Shown here piece by piece: positions 40,754 to 47,397 of a DNA stretch of 47,397 nucleotides; the first letter of the stretch is position 1, and the number at the start of each line of letters is the position of its first letter. The notes under the pieces were generated by a model, which saw only the letters and a list, made by a program, of their open reading frames with translations, made no database searches and was not told the origin of the DNA. Position numbers and translations under genes: made by a program. The DNA is from an uncultured Bacilli bacterium (GTDB lineage: Bacteria > Bacillota_I > Bacilli_A > RFN20 > CAG-826): assembly GCA_944375905.1 (NCBI GenBank), contig CALWAS010000013.1, positions 1 through 47,397 of the forward strand, given 5' to 3'.

Positions 40754-41155
40754 ATGGCATCTCAAGGCAGAAAAAACGTCCACGGCAAGGCCGGCGTCCG
40801 CTTCAAGGCCCCTTATACCGCCTCGAAGAACTACGCGATGCTCCGCAATGTCGTTAGCGAACTCATCGTCCATGGCGAAGTGACGGTTACGAGCGGCGTC
40901 GCCCCCGAGCTCGTCTCGCTCGCCGACAAGATGGTGACCCTCGCGAAGGAAGACACGCTCGCCAGCCGCCGCGAGGCGGCCCGCGTCCTCCGCGTCGGCA
41001 TCGTCGACGAGAAAGGCGTGAGCGCCCTCGACAAGCTCTTCAAGGAGCTTGGACCGAAGCACAAGGAAAGGGTCGGCGGCTATACCCGCACCTTCAAACT
41101 CGGCCCCCGGCGCGGCGACAATGCCGAACTCGTCCTCGTCCGTTGGTGCGACTAA
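40754..41155 (+). CDS. rplQ: Large ribosomal subunit protein L17
   Basis: 133-aa L17 near the tunnel exit, last gene of the superoperon. The N-terminus is diverged from the common MRHRKLGR (here MASQGRKNVHGKAGVRFKAP), but YAMLRNVVSELIVHGEVTVT, RVLRVGIVDEKGVSALDKLF and GGYTRTFKLGPRRGDNAELV are clear. AGGAG precedes the ATG. A strong terminator follows. Confidence 0.96.
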   Translation: MASQGRKNVHGKAGVRFKAPYTASKNYAMLRNVVSELIVHGEVTVTSGVAPELVSLADKMVTLAKEDTLASRREAARVLRVGIVDEKGVSALDKLFKELGPKHKERVGGYTRTFKLGPRRGDNAELVLVRWCD

Positions 41156-41175
41156 TCGCCATCGTTTCGAGCTTG

Positions 41176-41203
41176 AAGCCCCTTCGGGGGCTTTTTTGTT
41201 TCA
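41176..41203 (+). terminator. Terminator of the ribosomal superoperon
   Basis: Perfect AAGCCCC-TTCG-GGGGCTT hairpin (41176-41193) with a UUCG-type tetraloop followed by TTTTGTTTC. Confidence 0.93.
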
Positions 41204-41251
41204 ATAAGCGGGGGATTTGCTATAGTTTGACTTGGAAAGCAGGAAACCAAT

Positions 41252-41842
41252 ATGAAAAATCCGTCTCTTGTCTCGCTGTGGGTTTGGCTCGGACCGGTCG
41301 TTGCCGTAGTTGCCATCCTCCTAATTGCCCTCATCTTCGCCATTTGGTGGATTGTCACCCATAACCGCCTCAAGCGCTATCTCGTCAAGATCGACGAGGC
41401 CGCCTCGGGAATCGACGTCGCTCTCACAAAGCGCTATGACCTCTTGAACAAGGAAGTGGCCGCGGTGAAGGGATATGCCGCCCATGAGACGAAGACGCTC
41501 AAGGAAGTGACGATGGCCCGCCTTCCCCTCTCTTCCTCGATGAAGGAGAAAGGCGAATATTCCGGCAAGCTAAGCGAAGCCCTCGGGAGCGTTTCCTTAT
41601 TGGCCGAGAATTACCCCGTCCTCAAAGCGAGCGAGAATTTCCTCGCGCTCCAGCGTGAAATAAGCGAAAGCGAGGAAGAGCTCCAGTCGGCCCGGAGGAT
41701 CTACAACTCCAACGTCTCCTCCTACAACCAGGACATCGTGACTTTCCCGACTTCGATCGTCGCGAAAGCCTCAAATCTACTTGCCCGCGAGTTCTTCGAA
41801 GCCGACGAAAAGAAGAAAGAAGACGTGAAGATCGAGTTCTGA
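41252..41842 (+). CDS. LemA family protein
   Basis: 196-aa protein with one N-terminal membrane segment (about residues 14-36) and a helical LemA domain: HNRLKRYLVKIDEAASGIDV, LTKRYDLLNKEVAAVKGYAA, YPVLKASENFLALQREI, ARRIYNSNVSSYNQDIVTFP. LemA proteins are widespread anchored helical-bundle proteins of uncertain function. A TATAGT at 41221-41226 may be the -10 box, and AGCAGGAA lies before the ATG. A DUF3137 gene follows, a recurrent pair. Confidence 0.93.
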   Translation: MKNPSLVSLWVWLGPVVAVVAILLIALIFAIWWIVTHNRLKRYLVKIDEAASGIDVALTKRYDLLNKEVAAVKGYAAHETKTLKEVTMARLPLSSSMKEKGEYSGKLSEALGSVSLLAENYPVLKASENFLALQREISESEEELQSARRIYNSNVSSYNQDIVTFPTSIVAKASNLLAREFFEADEKKKEDVKIEF

Positions 41843-41849
41843 TCATTAG

Positions 41850-42827
41850 ATGGTGAGGCTTAGTAAAGAAGAAAGGGAAGAGCTCGAAAAGCTCCGCCTT
41901 TCCCTCCTTAAAAGGCAGCGGTTGGTCCGCATCCTTTCGCTCGTCTTCCTCGCGATCGGGATTTGCCTCATCGTCGGCTTCGGGATTGCCGCCGGCATCG
42001 AGGGGGATAGCCTCCTAAGCGCCTTCGGCGGCCTTGTCTGGCTCTTTGTCGGGCTATTGGTCATCGCCCTCGTTCTTTATTTCTATGGGGAGACTTTAAG
42101 CGACTCTTATTCCCGAAGATGCCAAAGCCTCATCGACGATAAGACGGTCGCCCTCCTTTTTCCGGGGGCCGTGGCGAAAAAGGACGGGGCGCTCGATTTG
42201 AGGGTCGTCATGGCCCCGGGATTCTTCTCGGCTCCCGACCGCTATTCGGGTCGCGATTACCTCGCTTCCATTTATGACGGCGTGCCTTTCGAAAGGGCCC
42301 ATTACAAGCTCGAGGAAGTCCACCATGACAAAAACGGCAGCCACTATTCGACCTATGCTTCGGGAACGATGTACCGCTTCGAACTCCGAAGACGCTTCGA
42401 TGGAACCCTCCGAATCATCGAAAACGACGGGATAAAGCTCAATTTGACCGATCTTGAGGCGGTGGAAACGGAATATATCCTTTTCAACAAGAAATTCCAG
42501 ATCCTTACCGACAACAAGGAAATGGCCTTTTTGATCCTTAGTCCGAGGGCGATGGAGAAGATCATGGAGGCCGAGCAGTCCTTTCGGGGCCGCTTCCACA
42601 TGGCTTTCGTCGCCGATCAGCTCTTTATCGCGATCGACGACGGGCTTTCGAGCGTGAAGCTCGATATCAGATCGCCGCTCGGAGAAAAGGAAATGGTCGA
42701 ATTGGAGATGGTGTCGGCCCTGCCGGCGAAATTCATTGACTTCTTCGGCCTTTCCGAAGGGAAGTTCTCCTTCGACGAAGGCAAGGCGGAGAAAGAAGAG
42801 ACAAAAAACCAAAATTCCTTTTTTTGA
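41850..42827 (+). CDS. DUF3137-like membrane protein, LemA partner
   Basis: 325-aa protein with a charged N-terminus, two membrane helices at about residues 30-50 and 60-82 separated by a short loop, and a large soluble C-terminal domain (AHYKLEEVHHDKNGS, VETEYILFNKKFQILTDNKE, FHMAFVADQLFIAIDDG). FNKKFxV.t-d and the final DFF segment resemble DUF3137 proteins often encoded next to lemA. Function is unknown. It starts 7 nt after lemA. Confidence 0.8.
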   Translation: MVRLSKEEREELEKLRLSLLKRQRLVRILSLVFLAIGICLIVGFGIAAGIEGDSLLSAFGGLVWLFVGLLVIALVLYFYGETLSDSYSRRCQSLIDDKTVALLFPGAVAKKDGALDLRVVMAPGFFSAPDRYSGRDYLASIYDGVPFERAHYKLEEVHHDKNGSHYSTYASGTMYRFELRRRFDGTLRIIENDGIKLNLTDLEAVETEYILFNKKFQILTDNKEMAFLILSPRAMEKIMEAEQSFRGRFHMAFVADQLFIAIDDGLSSVKLDIRSPLGEKEMVELEMVSALPAKFIDFFGLSEGKFSFDEGKAEKEETKNQNSFF

Positions 42828-42861
42828 GGAAAAAAGGCGCCTTTTGCCGGCAATTTTTTCC
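42828..42861 (+). terminator. Possible terminator after the lemA-DUF3137 pair
   Basis: GGAAAAAA (42828-42835) can pair with TTTTTTCC (42854-42861) around an inner GGCGCC/GCCGGC region. Composition is terminator-like but the fold is ambiguous. Confidence 0.4.
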
Positions 42862-42963
42862 GTTCCGGCTTCTTACTACGGCCGTCGTTGGAATATCAAT
42901 TACCGATATGCCGGAACCTTGTGGCCGAGTTGCCTGCTAAAAACGCTTACAGGACGGCAAAAG

Positions 42964-42991
42964 CCGGTATTTTTACGAAAATAAATACCGG
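42964..42991. repeat. 9-bp inverted repeat upstream of the hydrogenase operon
   Basis: CCGGTATTT (42964-42972) and AAATACCGG (42983-42991) with a 10-nt spacer, immediately before the promoter of hydC. Candidate regulatory site or attenuating hairpin. Confidence 0.6.
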
Positions 42992-43000
42992 TTTCCTTCG

Positions 43001-43041
43001 TTGTAATCGAAGATTACCGATATTAGAATGCTTTCGGTAAT
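43001..43041 (+). promoter_or_regulatory. Promoter and candidate operator of the hydrogenase operon
   Basis: -35 TTGTAA (43001-43006), 17-nt spacer, -10 TAGAAT (43024-43029). ATTACCGATAT fills the end of the spacer (43013-43023) and the inverted half TCGGTAAT lies at 43034-43041, at the predicted start site. A second ATTACCGATAT copy is at 42899-42909. This arrangement suggests repressor binding across the promoter. Confidence 0.6.
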
Positions 43042-43065
43042 TTTTTCCAAACAAGGAGGTTAACG

Positions 43066-43548
43066 ATGGCACTTCGAAGCGAAGCCAAAAAGGATATCGT
43101 CGCCATCTGCCAAGAGCATGCGAATGAGCCCTCTCCCCTCATGATCATTCTCGAGGAGATCCAGCGCAAGTACGGCTACATTCCCCTAGAGGCCCAGGAG
43201 GTCGTCTCAGAGGAGACCGGCATCCCGGTGGCCGAGATCTACGGGGTAGTCACTTTCTACAACTTCTTCTCGCTTACCCCGAAAGGAAAGTACGTGGTTG
43301 GGGTTTGCCTTGGCACGGCTTGCTACGTCAAGAACTCCCAAGCCGTCCTCGACGAATTCGAGAAGCAGCTTGGCATCAAGCCGGGCGAGACGAGCGACGA
43401 CGGCCTCTTCACCATCGAGGCCCTCCGTTGCATCGGCGCCTGCGCCCTTGCTCCCGCCGTTTCGATAAACGGCAAGGTCTATCCGATGGTCCAGCCCGGG
43501 CAAGTCGGTGAGCTCATCAAGGAATGCCGGGCCAAGGAGGAAGCCTAA
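43066..43548 (+). CDS. hydC: NuoE/HydC-type thioredoxin-like [2Fe-2S] subunit of the hydrogenase complex
   Basis: 160-aa small subunit homologous to complex I NuoE. The N-terminal helical bundle (LMIILEEIQRKYGYIPLEAQ) is followed by the thioredoxin-like [2Fe-2S] domain, with ligands in GVCLGTACYVK and LRCIGACALAP. With the next two genes it forms the HydABC arrangement. AAGGAGG lies before the ATG; its stop overlaps the hydB start by 1 nt (TAATG). Confidence 0.94.
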   Translation: MALRSEAKKDIVAICQEHANEPSPLMIILEEIQRKYGYIPLEAQEVVSEETGIPVAEIYGVVTFYNFFSLTPKGKYVVGVCLGTACYVKNSQAVLDEFEKQLGIKPGETSDDGLFTIEALRCIGACALAPAVSINGKVYPMVQPGQVGELIKECRAKEEA

Positions 43549-45422
43549 TGGAACGCATCTCAACGGCGGCGGCGCTCGACGAGAGCATCGCCAAATACAG
43601 CAAGGCCTTCGAAGACAAATTGTCAGGAAAGGGCGGCAAGCGGGCCGTCCTCATTTGCGGCGGCACCGGATGCATCGCGAACGGTTCCGACGATCTCGTG
43701 AAGGAATTCGAACGGCTCATCAAGGAAAACGGGCTGAACGCCCGGGTTACCTGCAACCACGTCGGCTGTTTCGGATTCTGCTCGCAGGGCCCCTTCGTCA
43801 AGATATTCCCCGAGGATACCCTCTACCGGAAAGTCACGCTTAAAGACGTCAAGCGGATTGTCGAGGAAGACCTCATCGGCGGGAACATCGTCGAGGATCT
43901 CCTTTACGTCGACCCGGTTACCCACGAGAAGGTAGCCCGGCAGGACGACATCAATTTCTACAAGAAGCAGAAGCGGATCTCGCTCCATGGCTGCTCTCTC
44001 ATCAATCCGGACTTCCTCGAGGAAGCCCTCGGCTATGATGGATTCAAGGCCCTGAAGAAGGTCCTTACCGAGATGAAGCCGGAGGATGTAATCGCCGAAG
44101 TGACGAAATCCGGCCTTCGCGGCCGCGGGGGCGCAGGCTTCCCGACCGGCAAGAAGTGGAGCTTTGCCGCCGCGGTAAAAAGCGACAAGAAGTACATCGT
44201 CTGCAATGGTGACGAGGGCGATCCCGGCGCCTTCATGGACCGCTCGATTCTCGAGGGAAACCCCTTCGAGGTCATCGAGGGCATGATGATCGCCGGCTAC
44301 GCCTACGGCGCCGACGAAGGCTATTTCTACGTACGGGCCGAATACCCGATTGCCGTCGAACGCCTCAAGCGGGCCATCGCCGACATGAAGGAAGTTGGCC
44401 TCCTTGGCAAGAACATCCTCGGCACCGGCTTCAATTTCGATGTCCATATCCGCGAGGGCGCCGGCGCCTTCGTCTGCGGGGAGGAAACGGCGCTCCTCAA
44501 TTCGATCGAGGGAAAGCGCGGCATGCCGCGTCCCCGTCCGCCCTTCCCGGCCATCAAGGGCCTTTGGGGAAAGCCGACTTGCGTCAATAACGTCGAGACC
44601 CTTGCCCAAGTCCCTTATATCATCCGGGTCGGAGCCGAGGAATACGCCAAGGTCGGAACCCAAGGAAGCAAAGGGACGAAGGTATTTGCCCTCGGCGGCA
44701 AAATCAACAACGTCGGTCTCGTCGAGGTCCCGATGGGAACGACCTTGAGAACCCTCATATACGACATAGGCGGCGGCATCCCGAACGGGAAGAAGTTCAA
44801 GGCCATCCAAACCGGCGGCCCTTCCGGCGGCTGCCTCACCGAGGAAGACCTCGATACCCCGATCGACTACGATACCCTCGTGGCTAGGGGCTCGATGATG
44901 GGCTCGGGCGGAGCGATCGTCATGGACGAGGACAACTGCATGGTCGACGTCGCCCTCTTCTACATGGACTTCATCTGCTCGGAAAGCTGCGGGAAGTGCA
45001 CGCCTTGCCGGATTGGGACGAAGCGCCTCCACGAGATGCTGCAGACGATCGTCAACGGCACGGCTACCGAGAAGACGCTCGAAGACATGAAGGCGCTAGC
45101 CTCGGTTACGCAGAAGGGCTCGCTGTGCGCTCTCGGGCAAACGGCAGCCAACCCGATTCTCTCGACGATGGGCAAGTTCCCCGAGGAATACGAGGCTCAC
45201 GTCAAGGAAAAGCGGTGCCCGGCCCACGTCTGCAAGAAGCTTACCCGTTACCATATCGTTCCGGAGCTTTGCAAGAAGTGCTCGCTCTGCGCCCGCAATT
45301 GCCCGGTGCAGTGCATCTCTGGCGTGCCTGGCAAGGAACCGTACCACATCGACCAAAGCAAGTGCATAAAGTGCGGCGCCTGCATGGCTGGCTGCCGCTT
45401 CCATGCGATCGTGAAGGAGTAG
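43548..45422 (+). CDS. hydB: NuoF/HydB-type flavoprotein subunit (NADH, FMN, iron-sulfur)
   Basis: 624-aa NuoF-like subunit. Domains in order: thioredoxin-like [2Fe-2S] domain (about 30-115; CGGTGC and CNHVGCFGFC), FMN/NAD(H) domain (GLRGRGGAGFPTGKKW, CNGDEGDPGAFMDRSILE), SLBB region, NuoF [4Fe-4S] site ESCGKCTPCRIG, and a C-terminal two-cluster ferredoxin (CKKCSLCARNCP, CIKCGACMAGC). This is the HydB layout of electron-bifurcating hydrogenases, where the flavin couples NAD(H) and ferredoxin. Start 43548 overlaps the previous stop; the frame is open from 43524. Confidence 0.94.
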   Translation: MERISTAAALDESIAKYSKAFEDKLSGKGGKRAVLICGGTGCIANGSDDLVKEFERLIKENGLNARVTCNHVGCFGFCSQGPFVKIFPEDTLYRKVTLKDVKRIVEEDLIGGNIVEDLLYVDPVTHEKVARQDDINFYKKQKRISLHGCSLINPDFLEEALGYDGFKALKKVLTEMKPEDVIAEVTKSGLRGRGGAGFPTGKKWSFAAAVKSDKKYIVCNGDEGDPGAFMDRSILEGNPFEVIEGMMIAGYAYGADEGYFYVRAEYPIAVERLKRAIADMKEVGLLGKNILGTGFNFDVHIREGAGAFVCGEETALLNSIEGKRGMPRPRPPFPAIKGLWGKPTCVNNVETLAQVPYIIRVGAEEYAKVGTQGSKGTKVFALGGKINNVGLVEVPMGTTLRTLIYDIGGGIPNGKKFKAIQTGGPSGGCLTEEDLDTPIDYDTLVARGSMMGSGGAIVMDEDNCMVDVALFYMDFICSESCGKCTPCRIGTKRLHEMLQTIVNGTATEKTLEDMKALASVTQKGSLCALGQTAANPILSTMGKFPEEYEAHVKEKRCPAHVCKKLTRYHIVPELCKKCSLCARNCPVQCISGVPGKEPYHIDQSKCIKCGACMAGCRFHAIVKE

Positions 45423-45426
45423 GAAC

Positions 45427-47229
45427 ATGGCCGAAAAGATCAACGTCAAAATCGAAGGTCGTATCTACGAAGTAGATGCTTCCCTTACCGTGCTCGAGGC
45501 CTGCCGCTCGGTTGGCTATCGGATTCCGACCCTTTGCTATTGGAACCACGGGCACAATTCGCTTGCGAGCTGCCGCGTTTGCCTCGTCGAGATCAAGTCG
45601 AGCCGGGGTTCGCGCCTCTATGCGAGCTGCGTCTATCCGGTCAAGGAGGTCCCGGCGGAGAAGGGATTCGAAATCCTCATTTCGTCGCCGATGGCGGTGG
45701 AAGCCCGCAAAACCTCGGTGGAACTCCTGCTTTCCAACCACAGCAAGGAGTGCCAGACCTGCGTTAAGAACGGCCAGTGCGAACTGCTTCACGTCGCCTC
45801 GATCACCGGAGCCGAAGACCGCAAATACATCGGTCAGATGACTCCGACGAGCAAGGACGAACTAGCCCCTGGCATCGTCCGCGATTCATCCAAGTGCATT
45901 CTTTGCGGCCGCTGCATCGAGCGGTGCAAGGAAGCGACCGGCATCGGAATCCTCGGCTTCGAGAACCGTGGGTTCAAAACGGTCGTGAGCCCGATTGCCG
46001 GCCGCAGCTTCGCGAAGGTTCCGTGCATCCAATGCGGCCAATGCATCGAGGTTTGCCCGACCGGCGCCCTTTCCGAAAAACGCGAAATCAACAAAATCGA
46101 CGAAGCGAAGAAGGCTGGAAAGTTCCTGGTCGTTCAGACGGCTCCGGCCGTCCGGGCCGCGATCAGCGAGGAATTCGGCAAGAAGATCGGCGAGGAGAAC
46201 GGCGAGGGAAAGATGGTTGCCGCGCTCCATCGCCTTGGCTTCGACCGCGTCTTCGACGTCAACTTCGGGGCCGATTTGACCATCGCCGAGGAATCGCAGG
46301 AACTCATCAACCGCATCGTCAAGAAGACGGCGCCGCTCCCCCAGATCACTTCCTGCTCGCCCGGTTGGGTCAACTACATGGAGTTCTTCTACGAAGACCT
46401 CATACCGCATGTCTCGACCTGCAAGTCTCCCCATGAGATGCAGGGCGCCATCACCAAGACCTACTTTGCCGAGAAACACGGCCTCAAGCCCGAGAACATT
46501 TACGTCGTATCGATAATGCCGTGCACCGCCAAGAAAGGCGAAAAGGAACGTCCGGAGAACCAAGCCATCAAGGGAATCCCGGACGTCGACTGCGTCCTCA
46601 CGACCCGCGAGCTTGCCCTCTTGATCAAGAGGAGCGGCATCCTCTGGGACAGCCTCCCGGAAGAGAAGTTCGACGACGATCTCCTTGGCGAATACACCGG
46701 GGCCGGGGCCATCTTCGGAGCAAGCGGCGGCGTCATGGAAGCCGCGCTCAGGACCGCCTACCACACCCTTACCGGGAAGGAACACGAACCCGTTGACTTC
46801 AGGGAAGTCCGGGGCCAGGCCGGGGTGAAGACCGCCGAGGTGGACCTCGGGGTTGGCAAGTTCAAAGTCGCCGTTGCTTCGGGAATGAAGAACGCCAAGC
46901 CGCTTCTCGACGAAGTAAGGGCCGGGACTTCGCCCTATGCCTTCATCGAGATCATGGGCTGCCCGGGCGGATGCATCAACGGTGGCGGACAGCCGTTCGT
47001 CAAGCCATCGCTCCTCGACCGCGAATCTCCCGACATTCTCGACACCTACCGGGAAAAGCGGGCGGCCATCCTCTATTCGATCGATGAACGGAAGGCGATC
47101 CGCCAATCCCACAACAACCCGGACGTCATCAGGCTTTACGATGACTATCTCGGGAGCTATGGCTCGGAGAAGGCGGAGGAAATCCTCCATACTTCCTATC
47201 GCTTAAACCGCGAACGCTATCCGAAGTAA
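45427..47229 (+). CDS. hydA: [FeFe] hydrogenase catalytic subunit HydA
   Basis: 600-aa hydrogenase evolving or oxidising H2. N-terminal [2Fe-2S] domain (Cys37, 49, 52, 68), a His-Cys3 [4Fe-4S] domain (HSKECQTCVKNGQC), two [4Fe-4S] clusters (CILCGRCIERC, CIQCGQCIEVC), then the H-cluster domain: TSCSPGW (Cys310), MPCTAKKGE (Cys366) and MGCPGGCINGGGQP (Cys512, Cys516). The first motif has Ser where many monomeric enzymes have a second Cys. Gene order hydC-hydB-hydA points to an NADH/ferredoxin-linked bifurcating complex. Maturases HydEFG are not in the window. Confidence 0.95.
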   Translation: MAEKINVKIEGRIYEVDASLTVLEACRSVGYRIPTLCYWNHGHNSLASCRVCLVEIKSSRGSRLYASCVYPVKEVPAEKGFEILISSPMAVEARKTSVELLLSNHSKECQTCVKNGQCELLHVASITGAEDRKYIGQMTPTSKDELAPGIVRDSSKCILCGRCIERCKEATGIGILGFENRGFKTVVSPIAGRSFAKVPCIQCGQCIEVCPTGALSEKREINKIDEAKKAGKFLVVQTAPAVRAAISEEFGKKIGEENGEGKMVAALHRLGFDRVFDVNFGADLTIAEESQELINRIVKKTAPLPQITSCSPGWVNYMEFFYEDLIPHVSTCKSPHEMQGAITKTYFAEKHGLKPENIYVVSIMPCTAKKGEKERPENQAIKGIPDVDCVLTTRELALLIKRSGILWDSLPEEKFDDDLLGEYTGAGAIFGASGGVMEAALRTAYHTLTGKEHEPVDFREVRGQAGVKTAEVDLGVGKFKVAVASGMKNAKPLLDEVRAGTSPYAFIEIMGCPGGCINGGGQPFVKPSLLDRESPDILDTYREKRAAILYSIDERKAIRQSHNNPDVIRLYDDYLGSYGSEKAEEILHTSYRLNRERYPK

Positions 47230-47259
47230 ATCGGGACGAAAAAGATGACGGGCCTAAAC

Positions 47260-47282
47260 TGGACCCCGTTAATCGGAGTCCA
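47260..47282. repeat. Imperfect palindrome after hydA
   Basis: TGGACCCCG and CGGAGTCCA around TTAAT (one mismatch). On the plus strand it is followed by AAAAGAAAAAGG, so it is not a plus-strand intrinsic terminator. It could be an insertion-sequence end or a minus-strand terminator. Confidence 0.45.
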
Positions 47283-47302
47283 AAAGAAAAAGGTTAAAAG
47301 AG

Positions 47303-47340
47303 AAAGGCCTCCGGTTACACTGAAGCAACCGGAGGTTTCC
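47303..47340 (+). promoter_or_regulatory. Hairpin containing the Shine-Dalgarno of the last gene
   Basis: CCTCCGGTT (47308-47316) pairs perfectly with AACCGGAGG (47327-47335), extendable by weak A-T/G-U pairs. The GGAGG in the 3' arm is the RBS for the ATG at 47343. It could hide this site in read-through transcripts or act as the terminator of the hydrogenase operon. Confidence 0.6.
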
Positions 47341-47342
47341 TT

Positions 47343-47397
47343 ATGGCAAAAGGCATCATCGACCCCAAGCTGGCCGAGGCCCTGAGGGCCAACCCCA
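47343..47397 (+). CDS. Start of an unidentified gene, truncated by window edge
   Basis: Eighteen codons are visible (MAKGIIDPKLAEALRANP) with GGAGG 7 nt before the ATG. No family can be assigned. Two of its leucine codons are CTG, which is rare in the neighbouring hydrogenase and ribosomal genes (mostly CTC, CTT), hinting at a different origin, possibly a transposase. The sample is very small. Confidence 0.45.
   Translation, partial: MAKGIIDPKLAEALRANP

Noticed and set aside
39920-41062. Long minus-strand frames opposite rpoA and other ribosomal genes
   Set aside because: Antisense frames rich in Asp/Glu/Leu/Val arise from the biased codon use of the operon; none shows a family motif or RBS.
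42899-43023. Interpreting the ATTACCGATAT repeats as a CRISPR or tandem array
   Set aside because: Only two direct copies exist, 114 nt apart, without regular spacing; their position relative to the promoter fits an operator better.
43623-45032. 469-codon minus-strand frame opposite hydB
   Set aside because: Shadow of hydB, which has all expected cofactor motifs; the antisense product has no recognisable domain.

Overview
The window is a chromosomal segment of an anaerobic, high-GC bacterium that looks like a Bacillota (Firmicutes) member. The pointers are strong AGGAGG ribosome binding sites, a zinc-ribbon S14, a UvrX-YolD pair, a preQ1 riboswitch before queT, queH in place of queG, oxygen-sensitive class III ribonucleotide reductase, and an electron-bifurcating-type [FeFe] hydrogenase. 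TGA is a stop codon, so this is not a recoded mollicute. A gut or rumen Bacilli-like lineage is plausible, but the sequence alone does not fix the taxon.

Layout. 1-5600: a truncated membrane protein, an M29 aminopeptidase, an ECF sigma factor with its probable membrane anti-sigma factor, and a Y-family polymerase with YolD. 5.7-7.2 kb: rmuC and tRNA-Ala(CGC). 7.4-11.5 kb: a deoxynucleotide module of nrdG, a thioredoxin reductase, and an NrdD with a redoxin domain fused to its C-terminus. 11.7-15.2 kb: a CvpA-like protein, MscL, a tyrosine phosphatase-Nudix fusion and an ATP-grasp ligase. 15.3-19.4 kb: an NAD+ synthetase carrying a Phd/YefM antitoxin-like N-terminal domain, a GtrA-like protein and a BaiN/HI0933 flavoprotein. 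19.5-22.1 kb: an unknown membrane protein, a small P-loop kinase and prs. 22.1-25.6 kb: queuosine salvage (preQ1 riboswitch, queT, tgt, queA, queH). 25.6-41.2 kb: the S10-spc-alpha ribosomal superoperon with secY, adk, map, infA, rpoA and rplQ, lacking rpmD. 41.2-42.8 kb: lemA and its DUF3137 partner. 43-47.2 kb: hydrogenase genes hydC-hydB-hydA. The right edge holds the start of one more gene.

Functional links. NrdG installs the glycyl radical on NrdD. The fused redoxin plus adjacent TrxR suggest a thioredoxin-type rather than formate-type electron supply. QueT imports the queuosine precursor, Tgt inserts it into tRNA, QueA adds the cyclopentane and QueH removes the epoxide. The HydABC set would reoxidise NADH and ferredoxin with H2 evolution.

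Most notable signals: (1) the Phd/YefM-NadE fusion; (2) a recurring pattern of genes without a Shine-Dalgarno sequence whose ATG lies 6-8 nt after a -10-like box, implying leaderless mRNAs next to normal SD-led operons; (3) Lys/Ala-rich or Arg/Gly-rich N-terminal tails and acidic C-terminal tails on many ribosomal proteins; (4) the NrdD-redoxin fusion; (5) a repeated ATTACCGA element placed around the hydrogenase promoter.
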